The notes below the pieces were generated by a model. The model saw nothing but the letters and a program-made list of their open reading frames with translations. It ran no database searches and was not told the origin of the DNA. From JAXIHJ01 sp034189755 (GTDB lineage Bacteria; Planctomycetota; Phycisphaerae; SM23-33), in assembly GCA_034189755.1 (NCBI GenBank), contig JAXIHJ010000074.1:1-14352 (forward strand): a stretch of 14,352 nucleotides of DNA. The letters run 5' to 3'. Position numbers and translations under genes: made by a program. Below, piece after piece: positions 12,416 to 14,352 of this stretch. Position 1 is the stretch's first letter; each line of letters starts with the position of its first letter.

Positions 12416-14352
12416 GTGTCAAAGCCTTTGGACGAAGATATGCAAGACGAAACAGCCGCAGCGCCTTCCGGCGCCGGCGCGGCGGCGACGGAACTGGCTA
12501 CGGTAACGTTCGAGAACGAGCGAGTCGAAGATTTGCCGGTCGAGGAGGAGCTTCGCGAAAGTTATCTTACCTACGCGATGAGCACCATCATGGACCGGGC
12601 GCTGCCGGACGTGCGGGACGGTTTGAAACCTTCCCAGCGGCGCGTGCTCGTGGCGATGAACGAGCTGAACCTCGGGCCGAGAAGCAAACATCGCAAGTGC
12701 GCCAAGATCGCCGGCGACACGTCTGGAAATTATCACCCGCACGGCGAAGGCGTGGTCTACCCGACGCTGGTGCGCATGGGCCAGCATTGGTCGATGCGAT
12801 ATATGCTGATTGACCCGCAGGGCAACTTCGGCTCTATCGACGGCGACCCGCCGGCGGCGATGCGGTACACCGAGGCCCGCATGACCGCCCCGGCCATCGA
12901 AATGCTGCATGACCTGAACCTCGAAACGGTCGACATGCAGCCTAACTATGACGACACGCGCACCGAGCCGACCGTCCTTCCGGGCAAGTTTCCCAATCTG
13001 CTTGTCAACGGCTCACAGGGCATTGCGGTTGGCATGGCCACGAGCATACCGCCTCACAATCTCGGCGAAATCTGCGACGCGCTGATCTGCCTGATAGATA
13101 ATCCGGAGGCTGGAATAGAGCAGTTGATGCAAATTGTCAAAGGGCCGGATTTCCCCACCGGCGGGCTTATCTGCGGGCGGAAGGGAATCATCGAGGGCTA
13201 TAGGACCGGCCGGGGGCGTGTTACCGTCCGTGCCCGGATGCATACCGAGCAGACCCGGGGCGGCAAGGCGCAGATTGTCATTACCGAGATCCCCTACCAA
13301 GTGCTCAAGAACACCATAATCGAGCGTACCGCCGCCGTGGCCAAGGCCGGCAAAATCCCCGGCATCCAGGACGTCCAGGACCACAGCGACCGGACCGGCA
13401 TGCGGATCGTCATCGAGCTGAAGAAGGGCATCGAGCCGCAGGTGGTAGTCAATCAGCTATACAGGCACACCGTGTTGCAATCGACCTTCAGCATCATCAA
13501 CATCGCGTTGGTCAACCATGCGCCCCAGACACTGAACCTGAAGGAAATGCTGCGGTATTTTCTCGAGCATCGCAAGGAAGTCGTTCGTAGGCGGACGATG
13601 TTCCTGCTTCGCCGCGCATCCCAGCGGGCGCATATTCTCGAAGGCCTCATCCTCGCGGTTGCGGATATCGACCGCATCATCGAGATCATCAAGAAATCTC
13701 CTGACGTGCCGACTGCCCACCAGCGTCTGATGGCCCACAAGCTTCGGCTGACCGAGGCGACTACCGTCCGAAAGCTGCTGCCGAAGGCGTTCGTCAAGCG
13801 GGCCGGAGGCAGCGACCAGCGCCTGACCGGCGTTCAGGCCGATGCGATTCTCGCTATGCAGCTTCAGCGGCTTACCGGGCTGGAAATCGAAAAGCTCGCC
13901 AAGGATTATTCCAGGCTTGTCGAGGAGATCGAAGACCATGAAGCCATCCTGCGCGAAGAGCGGTTGTTGCTGGACGTCATTCGAGAGGACATCCACGAGC
14001 TGAAGGAAAAATACGCCGACGAGCGGCGCACCGAGATCATCGGCGACGTCGAGCAGTTCGACATGGAGGACCTCATCGCCGAAGAGGATGTGGTCGTAAC
14101 GCTGACGCACGAAGGCTACATGAAGCGAATGCCGCTGGCGACTTATCGCCGGCAAGGCCGAGGCGGGCGGGGCATTATAGGCTCCGACGCCAGGGAGGGC
14201 GACTTTGTCGAGGAATTGTTTATCGCCTCCACGCACGACTACATGCTGGTCTTTCTCAACAACGGGAGAATGCACTGGCTGAAGGTGTATGACATTCCCT
14301 CAATGTCGCGGACCTCCAAGGGCCGAGCTATTGCCAACCTGCTGCGGATTCG
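12416..14352 (+). CDS. gyrA: DNA gyrase subunit A (C-terminus outside window)
   Basis: GyrA cuts and rejoins DNA in the GyrA2GyrB2 enzyme that introduces negative supercoils. The window holds about 645 residues and the frame is still open at the edge; full-length proteins are usually 800-900. An acidic, Ala-rich extension of about 24 residues precedes the conserved EEELRESYLTYAM segment. The breakage-reunion domain follows with HPHGEG (107-112), the catalytic tyrosine Y151 in AAMRYTEAR and its R150 neighbour, PNLLVNGSQGIAVGMAT, then the coiled-coil gate. The GyrA box appears as QGRGGRG (580-586), starting the DNA-wrapping domain and arguing against ParC. Compared with E. coli numbering (offset 29), Ser83 is Gly112 and Asp87 is Pro116. 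The GTG start is supported by GGAG 8 bases upstream. It has its own putative promoter and is functionally unrelated to the tad operon before it. Confidence 0.95.
   Translation, partial: MSKPLDEDMQDETAAAPSGAGAAATELATVTFENERVEDLPVEEELRESYLTYAMSTIMDRALPDVRDGLKPSQRRVLVAMNELNLGPRSKHRKCAKIAGDTSGNYHPHGEGVVYPTLVRMGQHWSMRYMLIDPQGNFGSIDGDPPAAMRYTEARMTAPAIEMLHDLNLETVDMQPNYDDTRTEPTVLPGKFPNLLVNGSQGIAVGMATSIPPHNLGEICDALICLIDNPEAGIEQLMQIVKGPDFPTGGLICGRKGIIEGYRTGRGRVTVRARMHTEQTRGGKAQIVITEIPYQVLKNTIIERTAAVAKAGKIPGIQDVQDHSDRTGMRIVIELKKGIEPQVVVNQLYRHTVLQSTFSIINIALVNHAPQTLNLKEMLRYFLEHRKEVVRRRTMFLLRRASQRAHILEGLILAVADIDRIIEIIKKSPDVPTAHQRLMAHKLRLTEATTVRKLLPKAFVKRAGGSDQRLTGVQADAILAMQLQRLTGLEIEKLAKDYSRLVEEIEDHEAILREERLLLDVIREDIHELKEKYADERRTEIIGDVEQFDMEDLIAEEDVVVTLTHEGYMKRMPLATYRRQGRGGRGIIGSDAREGDFVEELFIASTHDYMLVFLNNGRMHWLKVYDIPSMSRTSKGRAIANLLRI

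Noticed and set aside
1..14352. CRISPR arrays, tRNA or rRNA genes, insertion sequences, phage genes
   Set aside because: No regular direct repeats, cloverleaf-like sequence, transposase motifs or terminal repeats were seen; the window is almost fully occupied by the genes listed.

Overview
The window is a GC-rich, tightly packed stretch with every credible gene on the + strand. The most likely source is a Planctomycetota-type bacterium (perhaps Phycisphaerae or Sedimentisphaerales). The reasons are a Hanks-type kinase with a TPR tail, FHA proteins inside a tad cluster, GTG starts, and a GyrA whose QRDR neighbourhood resembles what I recall of planctomycete gyrases. This assignment is an inference from gene style; no marker gene was compared.

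Positions 1-12238 look like one operon for a Tad (tight adherence, type IVc pilus / type II secretion-like) apparatus. In order it holds: the 3' end of a probable TadE/TadG-like protein (1-468, cut by the window edge); a membrane Ser/Thr kinase with a TPR-like extracytoplasmic half (503-3181); a large TadG-like protein (3198-5432); a TadE-like pseudopilin (5455-6075); a small unknown membrane protein (6072-6641); CpaB/RcpC (6672-7457); a CpaF/TadA ATPase with an N-terminal FHA domain (7483-9360); TadB (9357-10232); TadC (10246-11205); and a membrane FHA protein with a helical extracytoplasmic tail (11207-12238). Gaps are 34 bases or less and two gene pairs overlap by 4 bases, so co-transcription and translational coupling are likely.

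Positions 12239-12415 form the only sizeable gap, at 177 bases. It holds a plausible extended -10 promoter and a leader RNA with a strong hairpin and a competing fold. Gene gyrA follows (12416 to the window end, C-terminus missing). Its breakage-reunion residues are intact, but the residues at the classical quinolone-resistance positions are unusual.

The notable feature is the joining of phospho-signalling to the Tad motor. A kinase and two phosphothreonine-reader (FHA) domains lie in the same operon, and one FHA domain is fused to the assembly ATPase itself. By analogy with the PpkA-Fha pathway of type VI secretion, this suggests a Tad machine gated by threonine phosphorylation. No Flp pilin, prepilin peptidase, secretin or TadZ is present in the window.
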